Source: CAIKXD01 sp035439485
Lineage (GTDB): Bacteria > Bacteroidota > Bacteroidia > UBA4408
NCBI GenBank assembly: GCA_035439485.1
Contig: DAORKI010000029.1
Location: 1-36,465, forward strand
DNA length: 36,465 nucleotides
Direction: 5' to 3'
The notes beneath the pieces were generated by a model. That model did not search any database. It saw nothing but the letters and a program-made list of their open reading frames with translations, and was not told the origin of the DNA. Made by a program: the position numbers and the translations under genes. Of this stretch, positions 1 to 9,038 are shown in pieces (within the stretch, counting starts at the first letter, position 1; each line of letters opens with the position of its first letter).

Positions 1-51
1 TAAAATCCTGTGGCCATTGCGGCTGTACGAGTTCGATTCTCGTCCCGGGTA
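1..51 (+). tRNA. tRNA-Leu (anticodon TAA), 3' part only
   Basis: The window opens inside the anticodon loop: bases 1-3 read TAA, followed by AA and the 3' anticodon stem TCCTG. A long variable arm follows at 11-26, with stem GGCC/GGCT, as expected of a class II tRNA (Leu/Ser). The T arm is complete: stem 27-31 (ACGAG), loop 32-38 (TTCGATT), stem 39-43 (CTCGT). The 3' acceptor strand CCCGGGT is 44-50 and the discriminator A is 51. The next bases are CAA, so the CCA end is not encoded. The 5' half lies outside the window. The anticodon assignment assumes the usual seven-base loop. Confidence 0.9.
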
Positions 52-56
52 CAAAT

Positions 57-105
57 ACAGTATGAGAATGAGAGCGAAAGCAGTCATTTTTATACTGTTT
101 TTTTT
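57..105 (+). terminator. Probable intrinsic terminator after tRNA-Leu
   Basis: ACAGTAT (57-63) can pair with ATACTGT (92-98), with a shorter internal pairing AATGA/TCATT, and the right arm runs into eight T residues (98-105). It starts six bases after the tRNA 3' end, where a tRNA transcript would be expected to stop. The stem is imperfect in the middle. Confidence 0.55.
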
Positions 106-359
106 ATCATTAAATTTTACGCAAATTACACATTAGAAATTTACTCAATTTTATTTTGCTTCAATCTTAAGCACTTACTCCCATTTTGAATTTCAAAATA
201 GCTCGCTGTTCTTTCAATCCAAAGCATTCCGTGAGCACTTGATCTTATTGCAAAACTTTGTTGACCAACAATCCCTAATGCGCAATCTGGATTGAAATAA
301 AATAAGAGAGTTATAGGTATAAATTTAAGTAATTTTAATTTACCTGCAACTTGATTCGC
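106..359. other. Intergenic, no convincing gene
   Basis: I see no start codon with a plausible protein, RNA fold or repeat here. On the minus strand, the reading frame of the upstream DUF4139 gene stays open for 72 codons after its stop (359 down to 144, stop at 141-143). This could be chance or a decayed coding remnant; see findings. Confidence 0.5.
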
Positions 360-2021
360 TTACAAATTAGAAATATTGTACTTTTTGGGATACTTAATGA
401 TGTAACCAAACTTCAGGGTACTGCTTTCTGAGGGTTTTAATTTGATGACCCATTTTAGTTTACCAGTTTCTTTTACATAGGTGGCGTTGCTACCATTAAT
501 GAGCTCAATGGTAACTTCTTCGGTATTTGATAAAGGAATTTGGTCTTCGATAGTAATTTCAATTTCAGCTTTCTTTTTGTTTCTAGCAGTAATTTCAAAT
601 TCTAAAGTTGTTTTTTTGGTACCTCCTGTAAAGTTTTTTTCGGTAAAACTTTTAACTTTTTTACGGTCTAAAATAATGTTTTTTTCACGCCCCAACGAAA
701 TTGGAATTGTATCGTTTGTAAGGCGTGTTTCAAAATATGATTTTCCTACAAAAGTGCCTTCATTAAAGAGATTGGCCTCGCCTGGCAATAAACCTGTTTG
801 ATCCCAATTGATGAGGTTGGCCAATAAAAAGGCATCCTTGTCTAATTTTGGAATAGCACTGTAACTGTATACAGCAGGCGCTTTGTATTCTTGAATGGCC
901 ACTACATATTCTTTACCATCTGAAGGAATATTGTAAGGAATAGAAATTTCAAAAATATTATTGGTTTGATTTTCAGAATTGCTTGCGTAGTTTGATGCAG
1001 CGTTTGATTTTTTGCCGTCAATATATACATCATCCATTTCACTTCTTCCGCCCCTTACTTTCATATCCTGCATAGCAGGAGCGGCAGCAACATCGCCTAC
1101 ATTTGAACTAGGTAAAGCCATACTCCTGCTATAACTTTTTTTGTACAATTGGTCGGGGTTGTTTAAAATTAAAGTATAGGGATATAAAATAGGTTTGGTG
1201 TTATTATGGGTAGGGTTTCCGGTGCTTAGTGAGAGTTTTACATTTTTCCAATCTTCGCCTGTGTTTTGAAATACATTGGCTTTACTTAAAATAGTAATAG
1301 GTTCAGTTAATGATTCAGATTTGATGTCATAAAATGGGGCCCATCCAGCATTGCTTACCATATAACTTAAGTGTATTTTTGCCCTTGATGTAACATTACT
1401 TTTTACAGCAATTGTAATATCAGTAAAAACTTTTGTTTGTTGATTTTTAAGCTGAGCAAGTTGATTTTGAAGGGCAGTGTTTTTTTCACGAAGTTTAGAT
1501 TGTTTTTTTTCGAATTCGGTTTGTTTGGTGTGAATTTCCAACATACGCACCCTATAAAAATTGGCCATTTTTTCTAATTCCAAAGTACTTACACCAATGT
1601 TATTGCCTTGAATGCTTTGATTTGATTTTATCATAGCTAATTCTTCATTTAAGGCATCGAGTTGATTTTTAACTGCATACAATTTTCCACTCATAACTTC
1701 AATGCTGTCTTCTAATGCCTTTAGTTTTGGGTCTTTTCTTTCATCCCCTAAATAATTTTTTTTACTTACCACTGATAAAATGGTAAAATCGGCATCGCCC
1801 TTTATTTGCACGCTGTTTTCATCAAGATATTGCGATAAATCTTCGAGCACAATGTTGTACATTCCGGGAACTAAATTTACCTCTGCAACAGCATTTATTT
1901 GGGCATTTTGCAAATAAATCAACACTTCCTTAGTTTGTGGTTTGACAGTAATATCTGCACCTTTGCTTGATAAGCTAAACAAGGTTAAAAATAAAAAGTA
2001 TGTAATTTGCAGCTTTTTCAT
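360..2021 (-). CDS. DUF4139 (mucoidy inhibitor MuiA-like) secreted protein
   Basis: A protein of 553 residues when started at the ATG at 2021, which gives a clean signal peptide (MKKLQITYFLFLTLFSLSSKG). The frame is open further upstream, but that stretch has no leader character and overlaps the divergent gene. Residues ~22-115 match the DUF4140 N-terminal region, ~115-195 are a charged heptad-like coiled coil, and ~200-553 form the DUF4139 region (segments SNAGWAPFYDIKSES and TGEDWKNVKLSLSTGNP). The family is linked by name to mucoidy inhibitor A; its biochemical role is not established, and an envelope location is inferred from the leader. An odd insert at residues ~317-339 resembles a TonB-receptor plug motif. 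The gene is divergent from the DinB-like gene at 2086. Confidence 0.85.
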   Translation of the reverse strand: MKKLQITYFLFLTLFSLSSKGADITVKPQTKEVLIYLQNAQINAVAEVNLVPGMYNIVLEDLSQYLDENSVQIKGDADFTILSVVSKKNYLGDERKDPKLKALEDSIEVMSGKLYAVKNQLDALNEELAMIKSNQSIQGNNIGVSTLELEKMANFYRVRMLEIHTKQTEFEKKQSKLREKNTALQNQLAQLKNQQTKVFTDITIAVKSNVTSRAKIHLSYMVSNAGWAPFYDIKSESLTEPITILSKANVFQNTGEDWKNVKLSLSTGNPTHNNTKPILYPYTLILNNPDQLYKKSYSRSMALPSSNVGDVAAAPAMQDMKVRGGRSEMDDVYIDGKKSNAASNYASNSENQTNNIFEISIPYNIPSDGKEYVVAIQEYKAPAVYSYSAIPKLDKDAFLLANLINWDQTGLLPGEANLFNEGTFVGKSYFETRLTNDTIPISLGREKNIILDRKKVKSFTEKNFTGGTKKTTLEFEITARNKKKAEIEITIEDQIPLSNTEEVTIELINGSNATYVKETGKLKWVIKLKPSESSTLKFGYIIKYPKKYNISNL

Positions 2022-2085
2022 GATGAGAATTTTATGCGAAGTTGAAAAATATTTTCGAGTAATGCACATTAAAGCATAAGGACTA

Positions 2086-2571
2086 ATGTTAAACAACACA
2101 AAATTGATGAAAGAGTTAGAACAATTAATAACTTCATTAGAAGAAAAAATTCCGCAAATGGATAAAGAACAAACAAGCGTTTCTGCAGCAAATGTAGGAT
2201 GGCATATCCAACATAGTTTACTGGTAATTAACACTATCATTAAAGTGCTTAAACAGTCCAATCCTAAAAGCTATCAATGGAAATTTAACTTAAACAAAAC
2301 ACTTATTTTTACAATCGGCAGAATACCAAGGGGCAAGGGAAAAGCACCAAAAGTGGTACAACCAATTGAAGAAATTACACCAGCCTTATTGTTAGAAAGC
2401 CTTGCAAAAGCAAAAGAAAATATTGCCACACTGGCTAGCATTCAAAGAAATCAGTATTTTCTACATCCTTATTTTGGTCATTTAAATTTAAAATCAACCA
2501 TCAAATTTTTAAAAATACATACCAAACATCATCTTCACATCATAAATGATATTGTGAATATAAAAGCGTAA
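2086..2571 (+). CDS. DinB/DUF1569-like putative metal-dependent protein
   Basis: 161 residues, all-helical in appearance, cytoplasmic with no leader. The segment NVGWHIQHSLLVIN (residues 36-49) and the later HxxxH pair (H145, H149) fit the DinB/YfiT four-helix fold. In that fold three histidines bind a divalent metal; H40 and H43 are the other candidates. The family includes thiol-transferase-like enzymes, but the substrate here is unknown. The ATG at 2086 is preceded by a purine-rich AAGGA; an alternative ATG seven codons in would give a 154-residue product. The gene is divergent from the DUF4139 gene, with 64 bp between starts, and is followed after 50 bp by the AIM24-family gene. DUF1569 is the best family guess. 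Confidence 0.7.
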   Translation: MLNNTKLMKELEQLITSLEEKIPQMDKEQTSVSAANVGWHIQHSLLVINTIIKVLKQSNPKSYQWKFNLNKTLIFTIGRIPRGKGKAPKVVQPIEEITPALLLESLAKAKENIATLASIQRNQYFLHPYFGHLNLKSTIKFLKIHTKHHLHIINDIVNIKA

Positions 2572-2593
2572 CAAGAACAAGTTTTTTTTGTAT

Positions 2594-2601
2594 TAAATTT
2601 G
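2594..2601 (+). promoter_or_regulatory. Bacteroidota -7 promoter element (TAAATTTG)
   Basis: TAAATTTG matches the TAnnTTTG consensus of the Bacteroidota primary sigma factor. It lies 20 bases before the ATG at 2622, giving a short leader. No good TTTG -33 box is present at the usual spacing, so the assignment rests on the -7 box alone. Confidence 0.45.
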
Positions 2602-2621
2602 CACCCAAAATTCGAAACAAT

Positions 2622-3419
2622 ATGAAAACAAATCATGAAATAGATTATCGCATTTTTGGTGAAGAAATGCAATGTGTAGAAATTGAATTAGATCCGCAAG
2701 AGACTGTTATTGCTGAATCGGGCAGCTTTATGATGATGGATAATGAAATACAAATGGAAACCATATTTGGTGATGGAAGTAAACAGAATTCGGGTGGTTT
2801 TATGAATAAATTATTTTCGGCAGGAAAACGATTGTTGACTGGCGAAAGTTTGTTTATGACAGCCTTTTCCAACATGGGTATGGGTAAAAAGCGAGTTACA
2901 TTTGCATCGCCATACCCAGGAAAAATTATTCCTTTGGATTTGGACCAATTACAAGGACGTATCATTTGTCAGAAAGATGCCTTTTTATGTGCAGCAAAAG
3001 GTGTGAGTGTTGGCATAGAGTTCCAAAGAAAATTAGGTACAGGTTTGTTTGGGGGTGAAGGTTTTATTATGCAAAAATTAGAAGGGGATGGAATGGCTTT
3101 TGTACATGCTGGTGGAACCATTTTAGAGCGTAATTTAAAGCCAGGTGAAACATTAAAAATAGACACAGGTTGTATAGTTGCTTTTACGTCTATGATTAAT
3201 TACGACATTCAATTTGTTGGAGGCATTAAAAATACTATTTTTGGAGGAGAGGGATTGTTTTTTGCTACACTTACAGGTCCGGGAACAGTTTGGATTCAAT
3301 CGTTACCTATTAGTAGATTAGCCAGCAGAATTTTACAATTTGGCTCTGCAGGAGGTAGAAAAGAAGAGGGTAGTATTTTAGGAGGCTTAGGTAATTTGTT
3401 GGATGGCGATGGGGTTTAG
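2622..3419 (+). CDS. AIM24 / TIGR00266 family protein
   Basis: 265 residues without signal peptide or membrane segment, matching the TIGR00266/AIM24 family (formerly DUF124). Family features are the N-terminal beta region with AESGSFMMMD (~31-40), a Gly-rich central segment, PYPGKIIPLDLD (~97-108), and the repeated FGGEG segments. The fold is a double/triple-stranded beta helix-like jelly roll. Bacterial members have no firmly established function; the yeast relative is a mitochondrial inner-membrane organisation protein. The family identity is seen directly; the role is not inferred further. It is followed by its own 118-bp intergenic region and the promoter of the next gene. Confidence 0.88.
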   Translation: MKTNHEIDYRIFGEEMQCVEIELDPQETVIAESGSFMMMDNEIQMETIFGDGSKQNSGGFMNKLFSAGKRLLTGESLFMTAFSNMGMGKKRVTFASPYPGKIIPLDLDQLQGRIICQKDAFLCAAKGVSVGIEFQRKLGTGLFGGEGFIMQKLEGDGMAFVHAGGTILERNLKPGETLKIDTGCIVAFTSMINYDIQFVGGIKNTIFGGEGLFFATLTGPGTVWIQSLPISRLASRILQFGSAGGRKEEGSILGGLGNLLDGDGV

Positions 3420-3462
3420 AATTGTATTTTAATTGGCAGATGTAAATTTCAAATCTTACTAG

Positions 3463-3494
3463 TTTGCTTATCTAATTTCATTTTTTTATCTTTG
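3463..3494 (+). promoter_or_regulatory. Complete Bacteroidota promoter (TTTG-N20-TATCTTTG)
   Basis: TTTG at 3463-3466 and TATCTTTG at 3487-3494 are separated by 20 bases, an exact fit to the TTTG-N(17-23)-TAnnTTTG consensus. It sits 43 bases upstream of the ATG at 3538, so it should drive the Ig-repeat surface protein gene. Confidence 0.75.
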
Positions 3495-3537
3495 TTAAAT
3501 AGGCCATGGTTTTTAGCCTAAGTTAAACACAAAAAAA

Positions 3538-5601
3538 ATGAGAAAATTTTGCCTATCATGCTGTTTTCTTTTTCACAGTTTGGTAACATTTTCTCAAACT
3601 TTAAGTGGATATAGCATAAGTGACTTTTTGGTAAGCGCAGTGCATCCCAATGGCTGTACAGATCTATATGTAACAGGACCACCTGATGACCTTACATGGG
3701 TAAATTTTTCGAGTAATACCGTTATGACTGGAAGCTTTGGTTCAACTTGGACAAATTTGCCTGGTCAAGAACTATTGTTAGAAACAAGTTATCATCCTTC
3801 AAATTACAATGTTCGTTTGTTACTTTCAACGGGGCTATATTCGGCAACACATATTGTTCAAGAAATAGACTGGACAATAATTGCGGATACAACTTGGACA
3901 CATTTGTATAATAATTGCTTGGTTGGTAATTTTACAGCTCCTAGGTGCATATTACCTCTTGATTTTATATCCGACTTTGGCTTAAACAATACTGATATCG
4001 TGATTGGTATTGAAATCACTTTTTTATCGACAATTGGGGCGCCTGATTTGGCAGGAGTTTATATTGTTTCAACACCACCATTAGACTTAAATTTGGGGAA
4101 CGATACCACCTTGTGTCAGGGTCAAAATTTAACATTAAATGGAAGCATTTTAAATGCAACTTACTTATGGCAAGACAATTCTACCAACGCAATGTTTAAT
4201 GTTACGCAAGCGGGTACTTATTGGGTTACAGCCACTACACCTACAGGAGTATTAACCGACACCATAGTAGTAAATTATACGCAAGCTCCAGTGGTTTTTT
4301 TAGGAAATGATACCAGCCTGTGTGCAGGGGAGAATTTACTGCTTAGCTCCAACAATGTAAGTGGAAGCTACCAATGGCAAGACAACTCAACTAATTCAAC
4401 GTTTAATGTTGTACAACAAGGAGTATATTGGCTAATGGTAACTGAAAACAACTGCAGTGTCACAGATAGTATTATAGTTAATTATACTACTATTTCAAAT
4501 CTGAATTTTGGAAATGATTCAATACTTTGTTCAGGTGATAGTTTGCTTTTAAATGCACCTTTTCCTAACGCTCTATATCATTGGCAGGACAACAGTACCA
4601 ATGCTTATTATAATGTGACTCAAGCAGGAACTTATTGGGTGCAAGTAACCTCAAACAATTGCACTGCAAGCGATACCATAAATGTGAGCTATAGCCCAAT
4701 ACCAATAGTTAACCTGGGAGTAGATACTACCTTATGTGAAGGCAGTAGTTTACTGCTCAATGCTTTGAATAGTAATGCCAGTTATTTATGGCAGAACAAT
4801 TTAACCAATTCATCATTGAATGTAAATCAATCGGGTACATATTGGGTGGTGGTTACTTCCAACAACTGCAGTGCTACGGATGCAATCAATGTTTCGTATT
4901 TGCCAAGGCCAACTTTCAGCTTAGGAAACGACACAACATTATGTGAGGGAGAGAATTTACTTTTGAATGTCACAAATTTAAATGCTACTTATCAATGGCA
5001 AAATAATTCAAGTTTTAGCAGTTTTAATGTAAGCAAAGAGGGAGTTTATTGGCTTGTTTTGACCGAAAACAACTGTAGTTCAACTGATTCTATTGTGGTT
5101 TCATATATCTCAAAACCATTTATAGGTTTTGCTAGCGATACCGCATTATGTGATGGCGAAAGCTTATTATTGGAGGTGGGTAATAATAATGCAACATACT
5201 TGTGGCAAGACAATTCAACATTATCAAACTACCATGTTAATACTAGTGGAACCTATAAAGTGATAGTTACTGTAAATAATTGTATTGCGCAAGACAGTAT
5301 AATTGTTACATATCAAAATTGTGAAAGCATACTACTTATGCCTAATATTTTTACTCCAAATAATGATGGAAATAATGATTTTTTCAAGGCATTAGAAATT
5401 AATAGTATTGAGAATTGCACCTTAAAAATATTGAACAGATGGGGTCAATCAATATTTGAAACCAATGATATTTATGCAGGTTGGGATGGAACATATAATG
5501 GTAAGAAATGTACACCAGGTACTTATTATTGGATTGTTGAATACACCACTAAATCATCGGAAACAAAAACTCAGAGTGGATTTGTTACAGTTTTAAACTA
5601 A
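3538..5601 (+). CDS. Secreted Ig-like repeat protein with CHU_C (T9SS) tail
   Basis: 687 residues with a signal peptide ending near residue 20 (LVTFSQ|TLSG). Residues ~20-180 are a beta-rich N-terminal region that I do not recognise. Six tandem ~70-residue Ig-like repeats start near residues 182, 252, 322, 391, 460 and 529. Each begins with a variant of LGNDTTLCxGE and continues with YxWQDNST and a GTYWVxV strand ending in a Cys-containing turn; the two cysteines per repeat are likely paired. Residues ~599-687 are a gliding-motility-associated C-terminal domain (CHU_C), with PNIFTPNNDGNNDFF, NRWGQSIFE and the final GFVTVLN. This predicts export by Sec and then T9SS to the cell surface or medium. 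The role is probably adhesion or matrix, inferred from architecture only. It converges with and overlaps the next gene by 4 bp. Confidence 0.9.
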   Translation: MRKFCLSCCFLFHSLVTFSQTLSGYSISDFLVSAVHPNGCTDLYVTGPPDDLTWVNFSSNTVMTGSFGSTWTNLPGQELLLETSYHPSNYNVRLLLSTGLYSATHIVQEIDWTIIADTTWTHLYNNCLVGNFTAPRCILPLDFISDFGLNNTDIVIGIEITFLSTIGAPDLAGVYIVSTPPLDLNLGNDTTLCQGQNLTLNGSILNATYLWQDNSTNAMFNVTQAGTYWVTATTPTGVLTDTIVVNYTQAPVVFLGNDTSLCAGENLLLSSNNVSGSYQWQDNSTNSTFNVVQQGVYWLMVTENNCSVTDSIIVNYTTISNLNFGNDSILCSGDSLLLNAPFPNALYHWQDNSTNAYYNVTQAGTYWVQVTSNNCTASDTINVSYSPIPIVNLGVDTTLCEGSSLLLNALNSNASYLWQNNLTNSSLNVNQSGTYWVVVTSNNCSATDAINVSYLPRPTFSLGNDTTLCEGENLLLNVTNLNATYQWQNNSSFSSFNVSKEGVYWLVLTENNCSSTDSIVVSYISKPFIGFASDTALCDGESLLLEVGNNNATYLWQDNSTLSNYHVNTSGTYKVIVTVNNCIAQDSIIVTYQNCESILLMPNIFTPNNDGNNDFFKALEINSIENCTLKILNRWGQSIFETNDIYAGWDGTYNGKKCTPGTYYWIVEYTTKSSETKTQSGFVTVLN
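4081..5328 (+). repeat. Six tandem Ig-like protein repeats (~70 codons each)
   Basis: Repeat units begin near 4081, 4291, 4501, 4708, 4915 and 5122, a period of 207-210 bases. Each encodes the LGxDTTLC...YxWQ...GTYWVxVTxNNC pattern. The units have diverged at the DNA level, so this is an old duplication. Confidence 0.85.
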
Positions 5602-6272
5602 TCATTACTTTTTGGAAAATCTGGGCGAAAGCCGCCTGTTCTACAGCCCTTCACTTTTTTTTCAATTTGATATTTTAGTCCGACTCTAACACAAATTGTT
5701 TTGTTTGTAATGGCAATAAAATCTTGTTTTAAGGCGCGATTGATATCATGATCATATCCAATTTCGGCTAAAAATATCCAAGGTCTTTTATACAAAAACT
5801 CCATACCTATAGCTGCATACATACTAAAATGCATAGGTCTAAAACCAGGTATTCCTGATTGAGAAAGTAAATATTTAAATTTTGGACCAATTAAAAAATA
5901 GGGAGTTACGTCATATAGTTCTTGACGCAATTTTAAATAGTTGTTGAAGCACGCGTAATTGGTAGCAATAGTACCGCCTGTAACTTTACTTTTGCTGCCT
6001 TCTTGGAAATATTGCACTTCGGTTATCATGCGCACGTATTCATGATTAATGTACTCAACAAATAAGCTACCGTTAAATCCAAATTTAAATTTTTGATTAT
6101 TATTATAATCTATGGTATCAATTTGCCAACGTTGATTGCTCATGTTGCCACCAAGCATTACACCAAAGCCTTGAAAAAACTGTGCCTTAGCAATGCTGCA
6201 AGGCATTAAAAAGCTAATTATAAAAAACGCGGTAAGGAATATTTGCCAATAATTATAGAATATATTTTTCAT
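5598..6272 (-). CDS. Outer-membrane beta-barrel protein
   Basis: 224 residues. A long leader, with hydrophobic stretch ~11-25, ends at IAKAQ (~residue 31). After it come alternating amphipathic strands typical of a small outer-membrane barrel of the PorT/OmpW-like outer_membrane_beta-barrel families: GFGVMLGG, FGFNGSLFVEY, YFLIGPKFKYLL, SMYAAIGMEFLY, WIFLAEIGYDHDI, ICVRVGLKYQI. The C-terminus has a short basic/polar tail after the last strand. It probably shares a transcript with the gene at 6287-8974, since only 14 bp separate them, and so may be a surface partner of that protein. The barrel fold is inferred from the strand pattern; the exact family is uncertain. Confidence 0.75.
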   Translation of the reverse strand: MKNIFYNYWQIFLTAFFIISFLMPCSIAKAQFFQGFGVMLGGNMSNQRWQIDTIDYNNNQKFKFGFNGSLFVEYINHEYVRMITEVQYFQEGSKSKVTGGTIATNYACFNNYLKLRQELYDVTPYFLIGPKFKYLLSQSGIPGFRPMHFSMYAAIGMEFLYKRPWIFLAEIGYDHDINRALKQDFIAITNKTICVRVGLKYQIEKKVKGCRTGGFRPDFPKSND

Positions 6273-6286
6273 TAAAAAGCAAAAAA

Positions 6287-8974
6287 TTATTTTCCACCAT
6301 TTGAAGCCGGGCTAGAAAGGAGTTGTACAAAACCATGTAAACTTTCGGTAATATTTCCTTCTAATTTAATAGCAGTAAATGAACAAATATAATAGTAAAC
6401 ACCATCTGTACATGGTTGTTTGCTTTGTTGGTTAGACCCATCCCATAATACTTCGGGATTATTTGTGGAGAAAACTAAGCCGCCCCATCTATTATAGATT
6501 TGCATATCAATGCTTTCGATATAACGGTAAGGAAATGGTTTAAACACATCGTTTGAACCATCGCCATTTGGAGTAAAAATGTTTGGTAATTGATAGACAG
6601 GACAATTGTCGGCACAAACAGTGTCGCTTGTCAAACTTTCGTTGGCATTGCTGTCGAGCGCTGTTATGAAATAACAACCTGCAATGGAAATATTATTGTT
6701 GTTGTGTGTAAAATTAATATTGTTTGCACCATCAATAGTAGCAATTACATTGAAATTCGCGCTGTCGTTGGTACTGAAATATATTTTGTATTGAATAACA
6801 TCATCGGCACATGATAAATTGGGGTTATTCCAGCTTAATGTATTTAAAATTGAATCACAGTTGGCACTTATTTCGATATCAGGAGCGCAAGGTTTAACAT
6901 CATCATAAGGTACCCCACATGCTTCTTGCGAATAATTAATTAATGGTTTAACAATCCCAGGCTCTGAATAATGACCAAAAGATTTAACTTTATAACAATA
7001 GGTAGTTCCATTAACTAATCCTGTATCAGTGTACTGTGCAATTGTTGACATACCAATGCTATCAAATAAGAGAGTTGTTGGATTTTGTCTGAAAACAGCA
7101 AAAGAATCTTCAGACCAAGGTACATTAGAAGTCCAATCGAGCGTTAATGAATTATCTGATGGTACAATATCTAAATAAACCGAGGAGGCGCAGTGAGAGC
7201 TACCTATGTATATTCTTGGGTTTTCATTATAAAATTCTAAACGATAGCTATTTGAATTGTTGTAAGTATCAATATTAACATGCTGAAAAATGGTATCGTT
7301 ACTATTGCCAGGCAACACTACATTGGCAATAGAATCAACAGCATTAAGGGTGTTGCAATTCGCACCATTGCTTCTATAAATAATATATTTATATGGTCCA
7401 GGAAAAGCAATAGTATCAATTTCACTTCTTCTTGCGGGGGACCATTTTATGGTGTTTTTGCCTTGTACAGCAGTGGTATCAACGGTTACATGAGTGATAA
7501 TGGGTACGTCTTTTTTTAAAGTTGTACAATCTTCATTCGAAGCGTAGCTTTGCGCGCCATCATCAAAATAGGCACAAATCATGTAGCAATAATCTACGCC
7601 ATGTATTAATCCTTGTCCATTGTTATTATCGGTAAAAGAATTAGTGTTGCTTCCTGGCAAGGTCGCAATTAAGGCATACCCAGTACTAGCAGGAACACCG
7701 GTTTGACATTGAGCAGGCACAAATCCCGATGGTCCACTTCTTCTATAAATTTTATAGCCTAGTGCTTGCGAGCAAATAGTTGGATTCCAATTTAAATTGA
7801 TGGCTGTACCTTGAGGTGTTACATTTAAATTTGTTGGTGGAGGTGAAACTACGGTAATTTGAATGGTATTGATATCAGATAAAGCTTGATCACCAATATT
7901 TGTGGGTATATCCTCAGCTTTAAATGAAACTTGATAAGGAGCTAATCGGACATTACTGCATGATGTTTGCCACGTAAAATTTCCTGTTAATGGAGAAGGC
8001 CCTGTAATACTTTGGGTAAAATTAGCCGGGTTAGGGTTAAAATTAAACACGGCACCGGTGGCCGTTAATGTTACATTATTAAAATCGGGATCGGTTGCTG
8101 TTACTGGCAAATCAAGTAAGGTACCTGCATCAACACATATATCTAAAACATCCAAAACAGGTGGATTATTAGTACAACTTCCATCAACAGTAACTTGCAT
8201 ATCACGGGTAATAGAGTCAAGAGGAATGCCATTTCGCCAACTAATTATAATTATTACAAAGTTAAATTCACCTTGTGGCGTTGGGCATTCCCAAACCAAA
8301 TCTCCAGTTACCTGATCGAGTGTTACGCCTTGTGGAATGGAATATCCAACTATATTATTTCCTTGAGCCCCTTTGCAAATGCCCAGAGCATATGAAAGAC
8401 TATCATTATCGGGGTCTATCGCATTAGGATTATGCACAAATCGTTTACAAACGCAGGCATTGTCAATTGGTGGATTATATAAAATAGCTCCGCTGTTTTG
8501 TCCTAAAAAAGGGCTTAAAGTAACCACTGTTTCAACATAAAATGGGACATTTACAGAGCCAGGGATATTTATGATACCATCATTTCGGTTTTCGTCTAAC
8601 ACATAAACTGTAAATTTACCACCGCCAGCATAGGTGTGCGTACATTTGTAGATATTTTTTTTAATTCCACCTTGTCCACCATTTGGATTTAATATTACCT
8701 CACCCATGGTTGCGCCATTAGTGCAATTTCCACTTGGCCCATTAATGCGATTAGCCACACAGCTATCACCATCACCAAAAAAGAAAGTCATTTGACACCT
8801 ATCAGCCTGAATTTGAGCGCCAATGTTCGTATAAGTGGTAAGTGTAAATTCAAGTGTAAAAGGACTGCTTCCAATTTGAGTGTAGGTTATTTCACCAGCA
8901 CGGTTATGGGTAGCTAACAATCGACCAAACGAAAGCACCAAGATTAAGACAAGAATGTATTTTATTTCTTTCAT
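6287..8974 (-). CDS. Secreted FnIII-repeat protein with CHU_C (T9SS) tail
   Basis: 895 residues. The signal peptide ends near residue 22 (FGRLLA|THNRAG). The following THNRAGEITY segment is a recurrent N-terminal feature of large Bacteroidota surface proteins as I recall them. Residues ~30-265 are a beta-rich region with a PKD-like FFFGDGDSC motif, and ~268-375 hold a cadherin/Ig-like unit (ATDPD). Three fibronectin type III-like units follow: one near residue 377 (NLNVTPQGTAINLNWNP), one near 600 and one near 700. Residues ~795-890 are a CHU_C domain (LPNIFTPNGDGSNDVFKPF, IYNRWGGLVFS). Its likely location is the cell surface via T9SS. It sits between the LTD-module gene and the barrel gene on the same strand, probably in one unit. 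A gliding or adhesion role is inference. Confidence 0.88.
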   Translation of the reverse strand: MKEIKYILVLILVLSFGRLLATHNRAGEITYTQIGSSPFTLEFTLTTYTNIGAQIQADRCQMTFFFGDGDSCVANRINGPSGNCTNGATMGEVILNPNGGQGGIKKNIYKCTHTYAGGGKFTVYVLDENRNDGIINIPGSVNVPFYVETVVTLSPFLGQNSGAILYNPPIDNACVCKRFVHNPNAIDPDNDSLSYALGICKGAQGNNIVGYSIPQGVTLDQVTGDLVWECPTPQGEFNFVIIIISWRNGIPLDSITRDMQVTVDGSCTNNPPVLDVLDICVDAGTLLDLPVTATDPDFNNVTLTATGAVFNFNPNPANFTQSITGPSPLTGNFTWQTSCSNVRLAPYQVSFKAEDIPTNIGDQALSDINTIQITVVSPPPTNLNVTPQGTAINLNWNPTICSQALGYKIYRRSGPSGFVPAQCQTGVPASTGYALIATLPGSNTNSFTDNNNGQGLIHGVDYCYMICAYFDDGAQSYASNEDCTTLKKDVPIITHVTVDTTAVQGKNTIKWSPARRSEIDTIAFPGPYKYIIYRSNGANCNTLNAVDSIANVVLPGNSNDTIFQHVNIDTYNNSNSYRLEFYNENPRIYIGSSHCASSVYLDIVPSDNSLTLDWTSNVPWSEDSFAVFRQNPTTLLFDSIGMSTIAQYTDTGLVNGTTYCYKVKSFGHYSEPGIVKPLINYSQEACGVPYDDVKPCAPDIEISANCDSILNTLSWNNPNLSCADDVIQYKIYFSTNDSANFNVIATIDGANNINFTHNNNNISIAGCYFITALDSNANESLTSDTVCADNCPVYQLPNIFTPNGDGSNDVFKPFPYRYIESIDMQIYNRWGGLVFSTNNPEVLWDGSNQQSKQPCTDGVYYYICSFTAIKLEGNITESLHGFVQLLSSPASNGGK

Positions 8975-9038
8975 GTTATGCTAAATGATTAAACCTCTTT
9001 GAGTGTTTAAAATTAACGGAATTTTTTTAAGTACATTG

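Noticed and set aside
1..359. Genomic island boundary at tRNA-Leu
   Set aside because: tRNA-Leu is a common integration site, but no integrase, direct repeat of the tRNA 3' end or mobile gene appears downstream.
2022..2261. DUF4139 gene starting at 2261
   Set aside because: It would overlap the divergent DinB-like gene and hide the signal peptide inside the protein; the ATG at 2021 is preferred.
7280..7519. Antisense open frames within the large surface genes
   Set aside because: They have no leader, domain or spacing sense, and sit opposite well-supported CHU_C and LTD coding sequence, so they are chance frames.
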